The translations under genes and the position numbers were made by a program. This document shows, in pieces, positions 24,652-33,593 of a stretch of DNA of 64,000 nt. The notes under the pieces were generated by a model. It saw only the letters and a program-made list of their open reading frames with translations, made no database searches and was not told the DNA's origin. The stretch lies in assembly GCA_051209155.1 (NCBI GenBank), contig JBPJGB010000001.1; one strand, given 5' to 3'. Source of the DNA: Actomonas sp051209155 (lineage in GTDB: Bacteria > Verrucomicrobiota > Verrucomicrobiia > Opitutales > Opitutaceae). The number at the start of each line of letters is the position of its first letter. Position 1 is the first letter of the stretch.

Positions 24652-24984
24652 TCAGGCGCTTTCGATGAGCAGATTGAGGTCGGACGAGAAGGCGCGCCAT
24701 TGGGCGATCTCTGCGGCGAGACGTTCGCGGCCGGCGGACGTGAGACCGTAGTATTTCGCGCGGCGCCCGTTTTCGGTCATGCGCCACTCCGGGCGAATCA
24801 ATCCCTCGTCGCCCAGACGCGTGAGGGCGGGGTAGAGTGAACCTTGTTTGAGGCTGAGCACGTGGCTTTCGAGCCGCTCGACGCGTTGCTGGATGCCCCA
24901 GGCGTGACGGTCCTCGGTGCGCAGGGAGCTGAGGATAAGCAGGTCGACCGTGCCTTGCAGGAGGCTGTTCTTCTTCTTTCCCAT
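24652..24984 (-). CDS. PadR-family transcriptional regulator
   Basis: The ATG at 24984 gives 110 residues. Winged-helix pattern of PadR: 'LLQGTVDLLILSSL', 'HAWGIQQRVERLESHVLSLK', 'QGSLYPALTRLGDEGLIRPE' and 'RAKYYGLTSAGRERLAAEIA'. Such proteins usually repress themselves and a nearby transporter or membrane gene. Here the next gene in the same direction is an unrelated secreted protein 199 bp away. Two operator-like sites lie against the start codon, so autorepression is likely. Confidence 0.9.
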   Translation of the reverse strand: MGKKKNSLLQGTVDLLILSSLRTEDRHAWGIQQRVERLESHVLSLKQGSLYPALTRLGDEGLIRPEWRMTENGRRAKYYGLTSAGRERLAAEIAQWRAFSSDLNLLIESA

Positions 24985-24987
24985 GAT

Positions 24988-25038
24988 TCTCTCGATGGTT
25001 GAGAGAAACAATGGCCTTATCTCTTGATGGTCGAGGGT
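24988..25038. promoter_or_regulatory. Tandem operator-like sites upstream of PadR
   Basis: Site 1 (24988-25006) is TCTCTC-GATGGTT-GAGAGA, a perfect 6-bp inverted repeat; its GAGAGA on the coding strand also serves as the Shine-Dalgarno region 3 bp from the ATG. Site 2 (25020-25038) is TCTCTTGATGGTCGAGGGT, a degenerate copy starting 32 bp away, about three helical turns. Confidence 0.7.
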
Positions 25039-25191
25039 AAAACCCGGGGCGTTGCCGGGGCGGAGCGAAGAATCTGACGCTTCGGGCCTGCATATCGGGC
25101 GGATCTCCTTGCTCGGGTTCTGCTCGTGGTTACCGCTTTCGGTCCCCCTCAACCCCGATCGACCGGCGCGCCCGCGCGGTCCTCCTTGCCC

Positions 25192-28100
25192 ATGTCACGC
25201 TCCGCCTCCGCCGCTCCCGCCATCCGTCCCGTTGCCAAACTGATGGCAGCCAACCGTTCCGAAATCGCCGTGCGCATTTTCCGCGCCGGCACCGAACTCG
25301 ACCTGCGCACCGTCGCCGTCTTCGCCGAGGAGGACCGCTTCTCCATCCATCGCTACAAGGCCGACGAGTCCTACCAGGTCGGCGCGGGCAAAGGTCCCGT
25401 CGCGGCCTACCTCGACATCGACAGCATCATCGGCATCGCGAAAGAGAAGGGTGTCGACGCCATCCACCCGGGCTATGGATTCCTTTCCGAGAACGCCGAC
25501 TTCGCCCGCGCCTGTGAAAAGGCCGGCATCGTGTGGGTCGGACCCAAACCCGACCTGCTCGAAATGATGGGCGACAAGACCGCCGCGCGCGCCCTCGCCA
25601 AGCGCATTGACGTGCCGGTGCTCCCGGGCACGGAGGAACCGGTGACGAATCGCAAGGAGGCGATGAAAGTCGCCAAGTCGATCGGCTTCCCGCTCATCAT
25701 CAAAGCCGCCTTCGGTGGTGGCGGGCGCGGCATGCGCATCGTGAAGAAGGCCGAGGATCTCGAGTCCTTGCTCGACGAGGCCCAGGGCGAGGCCGAGCGC
25801 GCCTTCGGCAACCCGGCCGTATTTCTCGAAAAATACATCGCCAACGCGAAGCACATTGAGGTGCAGATCCTCGGCGACAAACACGGCAACGTCATCCACC
25901 TGCACGAGCGCGACTGCTCGGTGCAGCGCCGTCACCAGAAGGTCATTGAGGTCGCCCCGTCCTACGGCCTGCCGGAGGCGGTGGTGGCCGAGCTCTGCGA
26001 GTCCGCCGCGCGCATGGCCCAGGCGATCGGCTACGACAACGCCGGCACGGTGGAGTTTCTCTACGACCTCGATCGCCACGACTGGTTCTTCATCGAGATG
26101 AACCCGCGTATCCAGGTTGAGCATACGGTGACAGAGATCATCACCGGCCTCGATCTCGTGCGGGCGCAGATCCTCATCGCCCAAGGACATGCGCTGCACT
26201 CGCCCGAGGTTGGCATGCCGGTGCAGGCCGACGTTCCGCGCAATGGTTACGCGCTGCAGTGCCGCATCACCACCGAGGATCCGGAGAACAAGTTTGTGCC
26301 CGACTACGGCCGCATCCAGGCCTACCGCTCGCCGGGCGGTCTCGGCGTGCGTCTCGACGGCGGCATGGGTTTCGCCGGCGCAGTCATCACGCCCTTCTAC
26401 GACTCCATGCTGGTGAAGCTCATCGCCAGCGGTCGCAGCTACGAGCTGGCCATGCACCGCATGCACCGCTGCCTGAGCGAGTTTCGCATCCGCGGGGTGA
26501 AGACCAACATCCCCTTCCTGGAAAACGTCGTCGCTCACCCGACCTTCCGCACCGGCCAGGCGACCACGACGCTCATCGACACCACGCCGGAGCTCTTCCG
26601 TTTCAAGCCGCGCCGCGACCGCGCGACCAAGTTGCTCAACTTCATCGGCGACGTGGTCGTGAACGGCAACCCGCACGCCAAGGGTTACAAGCCGGCCACC
26701 CCGCTCGCCGCCGTCGAGCCTCCGGCCTACGACCACAGCGTCGAGCCGCCCGCCGGCACGCGGCAGAAGCTGCTCGAACTCGGCCCGGACAAATTCGCCG
26801 AATGGACCCGCAAGCAGAAACGTCTCCTGATCACGGATACAACCTTCCGCGATGCCCACCAGTCGCTCATGGCGACACGCGTGCGCAGCTTCGACATGTT
26901 GGCCTGTGCCAGCGCGCTGTCCCGCGAGGCGCCGCAGCTCTTCTCGCTTGAGATGTGGGGTGGGGCGACCTTCGACACCGCCATGCGCTTCCTCAACGAG
27001 GACCCGTGGGAGCGCCTCCGCCAGCTGCGCGCCAAGGTGCCCAACATCTGTTTCCAGATGCTTTTCCGCGGCGCCAATGCGGTGGGCTACACCAACTACC
27101 CGGACCATGTCGTCGCCGGCTTCGTGCGCCACGCCGCCGCGAGTGGCATGGACATCTTCCGCATCTTCGACTCGCTCAACTACCTGCCCAACCTGCGCGT
27201 CGCCATGGAGGCCGTGCAGGACACGCACGCCATCTGCGAAGGCACGCTTTGCTACACCGGCGACATCCTCGACCCCAAGCGCGACAAGTTTGACCTCAAA
27301 TACTACGTGCGCCTCGCCAAGGAACTGGAGCGCATGGGCGCGCACATGATCGCGATCAAGGACATGGCCGGACTCTGCCGTCCCTACGCGGCGCAAAAGC
27401 TCGTCAAAGTCCTGCGCGGCGAGGTCGGCGTGCCGATCCACTTCCACACCCACGACACCAGCGGCATCAACGCCAGCTCGGTGATGCGTGCCGCCGATGC
27501 GGGCGTCGATGTGGTCGATCTCGCGCTCTCCTCGATGAGTGGCAGCACCTCGCAGCCGAACCTCAACTCGGTCGTCGCTGCCCTCGAGGGCACGTCGCGC
27601 GACACCCAGCTCGACCGCGCGACGCTGGATCGCTTCTCCGACTACTGGGAAAACGTGCGGCCGTATTACGCGCCCTTCGACACCGCGCCGAAGAGCGGCT
27701 CGGCCGAGGTTTACCTGCACGAAATGCCGGGTGGCCAATACACCAACCTCAAGGCGCAGGCCGAATCGATGGGCGTGTCGCATCGCTGGCCGGAAATCGC
27801 CCGCACTTATGCCGAAGTGAACCAACTCTTCGGCGACATCGTGAAGGTCACGCCGTCCTCGAAGGTCGTCGGCGACATGGCGCTCTTCCTTTTCTCGCGT
27901 GGCATCAAACCAGCCGATGTGATCAACCTCGAGCCCGGCGCCACGCCCTTCCCGGAGAGTGTGATCGACATGCTCAGCGGCGGCCTCGGCTGGCCCGACG
28001 GCGGTTTCCCGGCCGATGTGTCCAAGGCCGTGCTCGGCCCGCAGAAGCACAAGGCCGCCCAGGCCCGCTACCGGGCCGCGGCCAAGCAGGGCCTGAAGGC

Positions 28101-28731
28101 GCCCAAACTCTCCAAGAAGGCCCGCGAAAAGAAGCTGGCGGACGGCCTCGCCGAAACCCGCGCCGGCGTGGCCACGCACCTTAAGCACGAGCCGAGCGAC
28201 GACGAGTTGTTCTCCTACCTCATGTATCCGCAGGTTCACGACACCTTCGTGAAGCACCGCAAGCAATACGGTGACGTGAGTGTGCTGCCGACCCCGGCCT
28301 TCTTCTACGGCCTGCAGGTGGGCGAGGAAATCTCGGTCGAGATCGAGGAAGGCAAGGTTCTCATCATTCGCCTCGTGAGCATCGGCGAACCCGACGCCGA
28401 CGGCCGCCGCATCGTGAACTACGAACTCAACGGCATGGCCCGCGACGCGGTCATCGTGGACAAGAGCATTGCTCCGAAAACGCAGGCGAAACCCAAGGCT
28501 GATCTCAGCGACCCCAACCAGGTCGCCGCGCCGATTCCGGGCCTCGTGGCCGCGCTCTCGGCCTCGGTCGGCGCCAAGGTCAAGAAGGGCGAGAAACTTC
28601 TCCTGATGGAAGCGATGAAGATGCAGACCACGGTTTACGCCCCCTGCGACGGCACCATCGCCGAGGTCAACGTGAAGGTCGGCGAAACCGTCGAAGCCAA
28701 GGACCTGTTGGTCCGCGTGAAGCCGGCGTGA
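25192..28731 (+). CDS. pyc: Pyruvate carboxylase
   Basis: A 1179-residue single-chain pyruvate carboxylase, making oxaloacetate from pyruvate and bicarbonate with ATP. Residues 15-470 are biotin carboxylase ('AANRSEIAVRIFRAGTE', 'FGGGGRGMRIV' at about 174, 'EMNPRIQVEHTVTE'). The carboxyltransferase starts near 547 ('TDTTFRDAHQSLMATRVR') with 'FHTHDTSGINASS' as metal-site region. The C-terminal biotin domain contains 'MEAMKMQT', with Lys at about 1143 as the biotin site. The start at 25192 was chosen because the upstream extension is out of family. It is divergent from PadR and stands alone. Confidence 0.97.
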   Translation: MSRSASAAPAIRPVAKLMAANRSEIAVRIFRAGTELDLRTVAVFAEEDRFSIHRYKADESYQVGAGKGPVAAYLDIDSIIGIAKEKGVDAIHPGYGFLSENADFARACEKAGIVWVGPKPDLLEMMGDKTAARALAKRIDVPVLPGTEEPVTNRKEAMKVAKSIGFPLIIKAAFGGGGRGMRIVKKAEDLESLLDEAQGEAERAFGNPAVFLEKYIANAKHIEVQILGDKHGNVIHLHERDCSVQRRHQKVIEVAPSYGLPEAVVAELCESAARMAQAIGYDNAGTVEFLYDLDRHDWFFIEMNPRIQVEHTVTEIITGLDLVRAQILIAQGHALHSPEVGMPVQADVPRNGYALQCRITTEDPENKFVPDYGRIQAYRSPGGLGVRLDGGMGFAGAVITPFYDSMLVKLIASGRSYELAMHRMHRCLSEFRIRGVKTNIPFLENVVAHPTFRTGQATTTLIDTTPELFRFKPRRDRATKLLNFIGDVVVNGNPHAKGYKPATPLAAVEPPAYDHSVEPPAGTRQKLLELGPDKFAEWTRKQKRLLITDTTFRDAHQSLMATRVRSFDMLACASALSREAPQLFSLEMWGGATFDTAMRFLNEDPWERLRQLRAKVPNICFQMLFRGANAVGYTNYPDHVVAGFVRHAAASGMDIFRIFDSLNYLPNLRVAMEAVQDTHAICEGTLCYTGDILDPKRDKFDLKYYVRLAKELERMGAHMIAIKDMAGLCRPYAAQKLVKVLRGEVGVPIHFHTHDTSGINASSVMRAADAGVDVVDLALSSMSGSTSQPNLNSVVAALEGTSRDTQLDRATLDRFSDYWENVRPYYAPFDTAPKSGSAEVYLHEMPGGQYTNLKAQAESMGVSHRWPEIARTYAEVNQLFGDIVKVTPSSKVVGDMALFLFSRGIKPADVINLEPGATPFPESVIDMLSGGLGWPDGGFPADVSKAVLGPQKHKAAQARYRAAAKQGLKAPKLSKKAREKKLADGLAETRAGVATHLKHEPSDDELFSYLMYPQVHDTFVKHRKQYGDVSVLPTPAFFYGLQVGEEISVEIEEGKVLIIRLVSIGEPDADGRRIVNYELNGMARDAVIVDKSIAPKTQAKPKADLSDPNQVAAPIPGLVAALSASVGAKVKKGEKLLLMEAMKMQTTVYAPCDGTIAEVNVKVGETVEAKDLLVRVKPA

Positions 28732-28751
28732 ACGAAGTAGGTTTGTGGGCC

Positions 28752-28779
28752 CACGAAAGATACGAAAGGACACGAAACT
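28752..28779 (+). repeat. CACGAAAG-type short-period repeat
   Basis: CCACGAAAGATACGAAAGGA is followed by CACGAAAC: three ACGAAA words spaced about 10-12 bp. It resembles the left arms of the purine-rich inverted repeats near 34.5, 37.2 and 45.6 kb but lacks an opposing arm. Confidence 0.55.
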
Positions 28780-28786
28780 TGCCAAA

Positions 28787-28898
28787 CTGTAGCCGGGGTC
28801 GGTGACCCCGCGTGCCGAAGGGCGGTGGGGCGAGGCAGCGATCCGGGGTCACCCTCCTGCGCGAAGGCTTCGGCGGGCAGGGACGACCCCGGCTACAG
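28787..28898. repeat. REP-like element with CTGTAGCCGGGGTC ends
   Basis: Perfect 14-bp inverted ends (CTGTAGCCGGGGTC at 28787-28800, its complement at 28885-28898) enclose 84 bp. An inner hairpin GGGGTC-GGT-GACCCC lies at 28795-28809, and CCGGGGTCACC recurs at 28852-28862. The right end includes the stop codon of the convergent VapC gene. It is probably one copy of a dispersed non-coding repeat. Confidence 0.75.
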
Positions 28899-29336
28899 CG
28901 CGTCGGATTGAAGATGGAGAAATTCGAGCCCCGCGAAGCCTGCAAAGTCCGCATCAAAGGAAACGACGCGTGCCTTGGCAGACTGAGCGACGGCGGCGAT
29001 CCAGGCGTCCGTCCAGCCGTGGGCCGGGAACTCCGGTCGGCGACTCCAATGCTCGAATTGCTGTTCGGCCGCGACGGAGTCTTCGATGAAACAAACCTCC
29101 GGCAGGGCGGCAAAGGTGTGATAGGCGCTCCACGCTTCGCGAGGCGTAAAGGGCGCGCCATGCATGACATTCGCATTCGTCAGCAGGCGCAGCAGGCCGA
29201 GCATGGTCACACGACAGAACGCGATGTCATCGCGCGCCTCCTGTTCCCAGTAGCGGCGGGCCCGGGAGTGGTGGACGTGATCGGGATCGATCAGGGCCAA
29301 CCACAGGTTGAGGTCGGGCAGGTCAATCGCGGGCAT
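28893..29336 (-). CDS. vapC: VapC-type PIN-domain toxin
   Basis: The ATG at 29336 has GAGG six bases upstream and gives 147 residues; an ATG at 29342 is an alternative. PIN-domain pattern: 'AIDLPDLNLWLALIDPDHVH' with the first acidic residues, 'RVTMLGLLRLLTNANV', 'GWTDAWIAAVAQSAKARVVS' and 'SFDADFAGFAGLEFLHL', holding the conserved Asp residues. It is expected to be an RNase that is silenced by the overlapping VapB. Its stop codon lies inside the REP-like element. Confidence 0.88.
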   Translation of the reverse strand: MPAIDLPDLNLWLALIDPDHVHHSRARRYWEQEARDDIAFCRVTMLGLLRLLTNANVMHGAPFTPREAWSAYHTFAALPEVCFIEDSVAAEQQFEHWSRRPEFPAHGWTDAWIAAVAQSAKARVVSFDADFAGFAGLEFLHLQSDAL

Positions 29337-29580
29337 GGGCATCCTCGGCCGCAAACTCCGCTTCGATTTCGCGGTTGGAATACGCCCGATGGACGCGACC
29401 GGTTGCCGGCCGGATCACCGGCAAGGGGCTGCGCTGCCGCGCGTCTCGTCGCGGCACGTGTTGCGACAGCCCCGCTTGGAGCAGTTCGGCGACAAAGTCT
29501 TTGAGTTTCACTCCGCGCAGGGCCGATTGCGCCTTGAGCTCGCGAAAAAGCGGATCGGGTAGGTCGAGCGTCGTGCGCAT
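29323..29580 (-). CDS. vapB: VapB-type ribbon-helix-helix antitoxin
   Basis: This 85-residue protein has an N-terminal ribbon-helix-helix ('MRTTLDLPDPLFRELKAQSA', 'GVKLKDFVAELLQAGL') and a C-terminal tail with 'RAYSNREIEAEFAAEDA', which would wrap the toxin. It overlaps vapC by 14 bp. Antitoxin first, toxin second is the usual order, and such pairs repress their own promoter. Confidence 0.88.
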   Translation of the reverse strand: MRTTLDLPDPLFRELKAQSALRGVKLKDFVAELLQAGLSQHVPRRDARQRSPLPVIRPATGRVHRAYSNREIEAEFAAEDAHARD

Positions 29581-29880
29581 AAAAGCATATTTATGATCTG
29601 AGCCCTGTGGTCAAGGGGCCAGAGCGTCGGAGTGGCGTCGTCACCAACCTTCGGATCCGGGCTTCCTCGCGGTCAAAAGACGCTGGCGCTGAACGGCTTG
29701 AGGATTTCGACTGGGTCACAGGTTCCACCCCGACACCTCGGGAACGATCCGTGGCGCGGATCCGTGGAATTGCTGATAAATATAGGGTTTTCACCCTATA
29801 ATTAATTCCTCAAACTCTTTGCATTCTCGGTGGGCCGGTGGCTTCGCCGGTTCCTGTTATCCCCTCCAACCTTCCATCCC
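29581..29880. other. Intergenic region upstream of mscS with TATAGGG hairpin
   Basis: No gene is supported in these 300 bp. An AT-rich tract at 29775-29820 carries a perfect inverted repeat, TATAGGG-TTTTCA-CCCTATA at 29781-29800, 81 bp before the mscS start. This may be an operator or a transcript-leader hairpin. GGCCGGTGGCTTCGCCGG at about 29833-29850 can form a second hairpin. Confidence 0.5.
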
Positions 29881-30705
29881 ATGAACATTAATATCGATGA
29901 GATCGTCACGCGTGTGACGGAACTGGTCAGCGTTTACGGACTCAAGGTGCTCGCGGCCTTGGTCATCTTTTTGATCGGTCGCCTGGTGGCCCGTTTGATT
30001 TCCAACGGTCTGCGTCGGGCCATGGAGCGCAGCAAGGTCGAGCAGTCGCTGGTCGGCTTCACGGCCAACCTCGCCTACACGCTGCTGCTCACCTTCGTGA
30101 TCATCGCCGCGCTCGGTCAGCTCGGTGTGCAGACGACCTCGTTTGTCGCCGTGGTCGGTGCCGCCGGTTTGGCCATCGGCTTGGCCCTGCAGGGCTCGTT
30201 GTCCAACTTCGCGGCGGGCGTGCTCATCCTCATCTTCAAACCCTACAAGATCGGCGACTACGTGAAGGCGGGCGGTGGCGAGGGCGTGGTAAAGGACATC
30301 GGAATCTTCACCACCACGGTGCTCACGCTCGACAACCGCACTCAGATTATCCCGAACTCGGCGGCCACCGGCGGCATGATTGAAAACTTCTCCAAAGAGG
30401 GCACGCGGCGTCTCGATCTGGTCGCGGGCGTGAGCTACGGCGACGATATCGTGAAGGTGAAGCAGATCCTGCACGACATCCTGGCCAACGAGCCGCGCAT
30501 TCTCGCCGAACCGAAACCCACCATCGGTCTGATGGAAATGGCCGACAGCAGCCTCAACTTCGCCTTCCGGCCGTGGGTCAAGGTCGAGGACTATTGGGAC
30601 CTGTTCTTCGAGCTGCAGGAGCGCATCAAAACCCGCTTCGACGAGGAGGGCGTCACGATTCCGTTCCCGCAGCGCGACGTGCACCTCTTCCAAGCGAAGA
30701 GCTGA
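29881..30705 (+). CDS. mscS: Small-conductance mechanosensitive channel
   Basis: A 274-residue protein of MscS size. Three membrane spans lie in the first 125 residues; the pore-lining third helix reads 'AAGLAIGLALQGSLSNFAAG', and 'VLILIFKPYKIGDYV' marks the start of the beta domain. 'TRIIPNS'-like 'RTQIIPNSAATGGMI' and the C-terminal 'VTIPFPQRDVHL' are standard. It opens on membrane tension to release solutes under hypo-osmotic shock. The start at 29881 removes an unsupported extension. Confidence 0.94.
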   Translation: MNINIDEIVTRVTELVSVYGLKVLAALVIFLIGRLVARLISNGLRRAMERSKVEQSLVGFTANLAYTLLLTFVIIAALGQLGVQTTSFVAVVGAAGLAIGLALQGSLSNFAAGVLILIFKPYKIGDYVKAGGGEGVVKDIGIFTTTVLTLDNRTQIIPNSAATGGMIENFSKEGTRRLDLVAGVSYGDDIVKVKQILHDILANEPRILAEPKPTIGLMEMADSSLNFAFRPWVKVEDYWDLFFELQERIKTRFDEEGVTIPFPQRDVHLFQAKS

Positions 30706-30761
30706 GCTTTGTGACCAGTCGGCGGCGGCGAGGGGCTCGATTATTTGGAGCGCCTTGAATG

Positions 30762-30785
30762 AAAGAACCTGAAGGTTCTTTGTTT
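30762..30785 (+). terminator. Probable intrinsic terminator of mscS
   Basis: A perfect 8-bp stem AAAGAACC / GGTTCTTT with loop TGAA is followed by GTTT. It begins 57 bp after the mscS stop. Confidence 0.65.
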
Positions 30786-30819
30786 CCACCGCCCCCGTCG
30801 GCCGTGTTCAATCCTCCCC

Positions 30820-31581
30820 GTGGATCGCTTCGCCAGCATATGTTTCGCAGCTGTTTCACTCGGGTTGTGCGAGGTCACTGCGTTGGATCTGTTCGAGGCA
30901 CCGACCGTCAGGTTTGGCACCACGTTGGAAAAATTTCCGAGTGATGCGGAACGGCCGACGCTCGAACCGGACCGTGTTATTTCAAACGGGGCTCTGACCG
31001 TCTGCCTGCGGCAGGAAACTGAGGCGGTGCAGGCAAGTTTTATATTCGCTCCCGATCGGCTGGTGGCCGTTGCCCGTATCAAGGATGGCCGGGGCAGCGA
31101 TTGGCTCCGCGAGGGGCTGAAACGGTTTGGATCTCCACGATTTGTGGGTATGGGCATGAGCCCAACCAACGGAGTGTTGGGGTGGGAATTGCCGGACCGT
31201 TGGGTCGTGCTGCAGATTTCTTTTCTGGAGACCGCCGAAGAGGGACGGGGGGTGGTCGTGATTCATGCCGACCCGGCGCGGGAGGATTGGAGGGATTTCG
31301 CTGTTGGAAATCTGGATTGGGCGGAAAACCCGAATCTGGAGGTGTTACGGCAATGGATTGAGGCTGTCGAGTTGGGCGAGGCCGGGGATCTGGCGGGGCC
31401 TGTTTACAATCCACCACCGCCTCCGCTCCCGCTTGATCAACGTCCGTCAAACGACTACGAACGTCAGTTTTGGGAAAGAACTGAACGGATCAGGAATTTT
31501 GCGATCTTCGCGGCATCGACGACTGCCGGCCTTGCGGTATTGCTCTTTGTGGCGCTCCGGGCGAGGAGTTCTCGAAAATGA
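30820..31581 (+). CDS. Exported or membrane-anchored protein of unknown function
   Basis: A GTG at 30820 gives 253 residues with a signal peptide ('ASICFAAVSLGLCEVTA'). The soluble part is followed by a Pro-rich linker ('NPPPPPLPLDQRP') and a C-terminal membrane span ('FAIFAASTTAGLAVLLFVAL') with a short basic tail, so it is probably anchored facing the periplasm. I recognise no family. The stop overlaps the DUF6265 start by 4 bp. Confidence 0.65.
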   Translation: MDRFASICFAAVSLGLCEVTALDLFEAPTVRFGTTLEKFPSDAERPTLEPDRVISNGALTVCLRQETEAVQASFIFAPDRLVAVARIKDGRGSDWLREGLKRFGSPRFVGMGMSPTNGVLGWELPDRWVVLQISFLETAEEGRGVVVIHADPAREDWRDFAVGNLDWAENPNLEVLRQWIEAVELGEAGDLAGPVYNPPPPPLPLDQRPSNDYERQFWERTERIRNFAIFAASTTAGLAVLLFVALRARSSRK

Positions 31582-32066
31582 ACTCCAACCTATCTCGCGT
31601 GATCGTGTGGTTTGTGCTGGTGGCTGGAGTGGTGCGGCTCGCGGGCGCCGAACCTGAATCGCCTTCGCACACCGTGGCCGACCTCGCGTTCCTCGCTGGC
31701 ACGTGGCGCGGGGAGGCGTCGACCGGGCTCGAAGCGGAGGAACTGATCTCCGAGCCGCGCGGCGGGGTGCTGCTGGCGACGGCGCGGGAGTTTGCGGAGG
31801 GACGCTGTGTGTTCTTCGACTTGGTGGTCTTTGTCGATCGGGACCAGGGGGTGGTGCTCCTGCCACACCCCAACGGCCAGCGCAGCCCGCATGCTTTTCC
31901 GCTGGTTGCCTTCGATGCCGCGGCGCGGCGGGTGGAGTTTCACAACGCGGACAACGATTTCCCCCAGACCTTCGTGTATCAGGTTCATGGAGACGACGGG
32001 CTCGCCATCACGCTGAGCGGCGGCGGGCATGAGGAGACTTACACACTGCGGCGGGTCAAGCCGTGA
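31578..32066 (+). CDS. DUF6265-type secreted protein
   Basis: The protein has 162 residues with a signal peptide ('VIVWFVLVAGVVRLAGAE'). The pattern 'LAFLAGTWRGEAS', 'ISEPRGGVLLATAREFAEG', 'VEFHNADNDFPQTFVYQVHG' is that of DUF6265. It is coupled to the upstream anchored protein and overlaps the convergent acetyltransferase by 11 bp. Function unknown; a lipocalin-like fold is likely for this pattern. Confidence 0.8.
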   Translation: MNSNLSRVIVWFVLVAGVVRLAGAEPESPSHTVADLAFLAGTWRGEASTGLEAEELISEPRGGVLLATAREFAEGRCVFFDLVVFVDRDQGVVLLPHPNGQRSPHAFPLVAFDAAARRVEFHNADNDFPQTFVYQVHGDDGLAITLSGGGHEETYTLRRVKP

Positions 32067-32874
32067 CCGGCGCGTTGAGTCGCGTGACCGCGTAGCTGGT
32101 GTCGGCGGGGCGGAAGCCGCAGCGCTGGTAGACGGTCATGGCAGGGTTGGTTTCGATCCCTTCGGTGCAGATCACCAAGCGCTTCGCGCCGACGGTGTCG
32201 AAGGCATGGCGAATAGCATGGTCGAGCAGGGTGCTGCAGGCCTTGCGGCGACGGTGCGCCGGATCGGTGGTCACGTATTGAAAGCGGCCGAGTTCGCCCG
32301 TCTCATCGAAGAACAGGCCGAGGCTGCCGAGCAGGGTGTCGCCGTCGTAGGCGCCCCACCATTGGCCGCGCCCGGCCTCGGCGAAGCGTCGCGCGGCCAA
32401 CGCCTGAGCGGTGCGGAAGACACCCCCGTCCGGAGTGAAATGCGGATCCTCGTCGTCGCAGCGAGTCTGCACCCGCACGACCTCGCGCCAGCCGTGATCG
32501 TCGACCACCGGGCGCACGATGAGGGCCGGATTGGTGGGCGGGGGCGTGTCGTAGCGCTCCAGGCTCAGGGCGGCGCCGGAATCCAGCCGGAAACCGCGGT
32601 CGAGAAAGCCCCGGTGGTCGCCAGGCGAAGGTTCATCCCACGCGATCGTGGTATGGTTCAGCGTATCGCCAAACTCCGCGGCATGGCGTGCGAGCCAACG
32701 TTCCTCATCGCCGGCGCGGGGCGCGTCGCGAAAGATCAGCAGGTTGCCGAACCAGTAGGTCGGATTGGAGGGAGTCCGGATCACCCAGTAGTCTTCCCGT
32801 GTTTCCACGAAACCATCCTGGCGATGAAAGATGCAGTCGGTGCGGTAGCTGAGGTTGGTTGGCGAAGGGTCCAT
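32056..32874 (-). CDS. GNAT-family N-acetyltransferase
   Basis: The ATG at 32874 gives 272 residues; the frame is open to 32955. The C-terminal half has the acetyl-CoA-binding GNAT signature 'FQYVTTDPAHRRRKACSTLL' followed by 'HAFDTVGAKRLVICTEG' and 'NPAMTVYQRCGFRPADTSY'. The N-terminal half looks like a second, degenerate GNAT domain. The substrate is unknown. Confidence 0.82.
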   Translation of the reverse strand: MDPSPTNLSYRTDCIFHRQDGFVETREDYWVIRTPSNPTYWFGNLLIFRDAPRAGDEERWLARHAAEFGDTLNHTTIAWDEPSPGDHRGFLDRGFRLDSGAALSLERYDTPPPTNPALIVRPVVDDHGWREVVRVQTRCDDEDPHFTPDGGVFRTAQALAARRFAEAGRGQWWGAYDGDTLLGSLGLFFDETGELGRFQYVTTDPAHRRRKACSTLLDHAIRHAFDTVGAKRLVICTEGIETNPAMTVYQRCGFRPADTSYAVTRLNAPVTA

Positions 32875-32956
32875 GGGTGATGGGAGCAAGAGGTTGCCCG
32901 CATCAACAACGGTCGCTCCGCGGACGGGGTCCAGCCCCGATCCCGGCGTGGGCACG

Positions 32957-33379
32957 TCACCACTTGATGCGGAGGATGCTCCAGCGCGGCACGGGGTTGG
33001 CGGAGCCGATGTCGGTCTTGATGAGATCCTGGTGCGGCTTGGCCTCGATGGTCATGCGGCCAAACGCGTCTTTGATGAGTTCACCGCCATCCTTGAGGCT
33101 GAACTGGGGCGTGAGCTTGAGGCGCTCCTCGGCTACGCCCGCTGCCAATCCACTCGGCAGGGCATCTTCCTGGACGAGCACCGGCGCCATGAGCACGACA
33201 CCATCCTCGTCCAACACCTCACCTCGGGGCGCTTCGGGATCGAACTGAAAGTCCTCGGCCAAGGCTCCGCTGATTTTCTCCTTCATGTTTTCCGCAACCA
33301 CCCGTTCGGTCAGGCCCAGGCTCAGCAGGACCGCCGCGGCGACAGCCGGGCACGGGGTGGGGGTGGGGAACAATCGCAT
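32957..33379 (-). CDS. Small secreted protein of unknown function
   Basis: This 140-residue protein has an N-terminal hydrophobic segment ('AVAAAVLLSLGLTERVVA') consistent with a signal peptide. The rest ('EAPRGEVLDEDGVVLMAPVL', 'KDAFGRMTIEAKPHQDLIKT') matches no family known to me. It precedes the acetyltransferase in the same direction. Confidence 0.6.
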   Translation of the reverse strand: MRLFPTPTPCPAVAAAVLLSLGLTERVVAENMKEKISGALAEDFQFDPEAPRGEVLDEDGVVLMAPVLVQEDALPSGLAAGVAEERLKLTPQFSLKDGGELIKDAFGRMTIEAKPHQDLIKTDIGSANPVPRWSILRIKW

Positions 33380-33593
33380 GAGGCCGGTCGGTTCGCGGCG
33401 TTGGACCCACGAAGGCCCGTCATGTTCAAATCGCGGGCGAGAGTGGCCTTGAGAAACGCGACGGCGCTTACTCCGTGAGTGTAAACTGGGGGGAATATTT
33501 GGCAGGCTTAACGCCTATCATGGTTTTGACGCCTTTCATCGCGGGCGATTTGTGTCCGCGCGGAAACTACGCGAAAGATCACCCCCTCCACTC

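Noticed and set aside
25195..28785. A 1196-residue open frame opposite pyruvate carboxylase
   Set aside because: It is the antisense shadow of a GC-rich gene with strong codon bias; its translation is low in complexity and has no domain.
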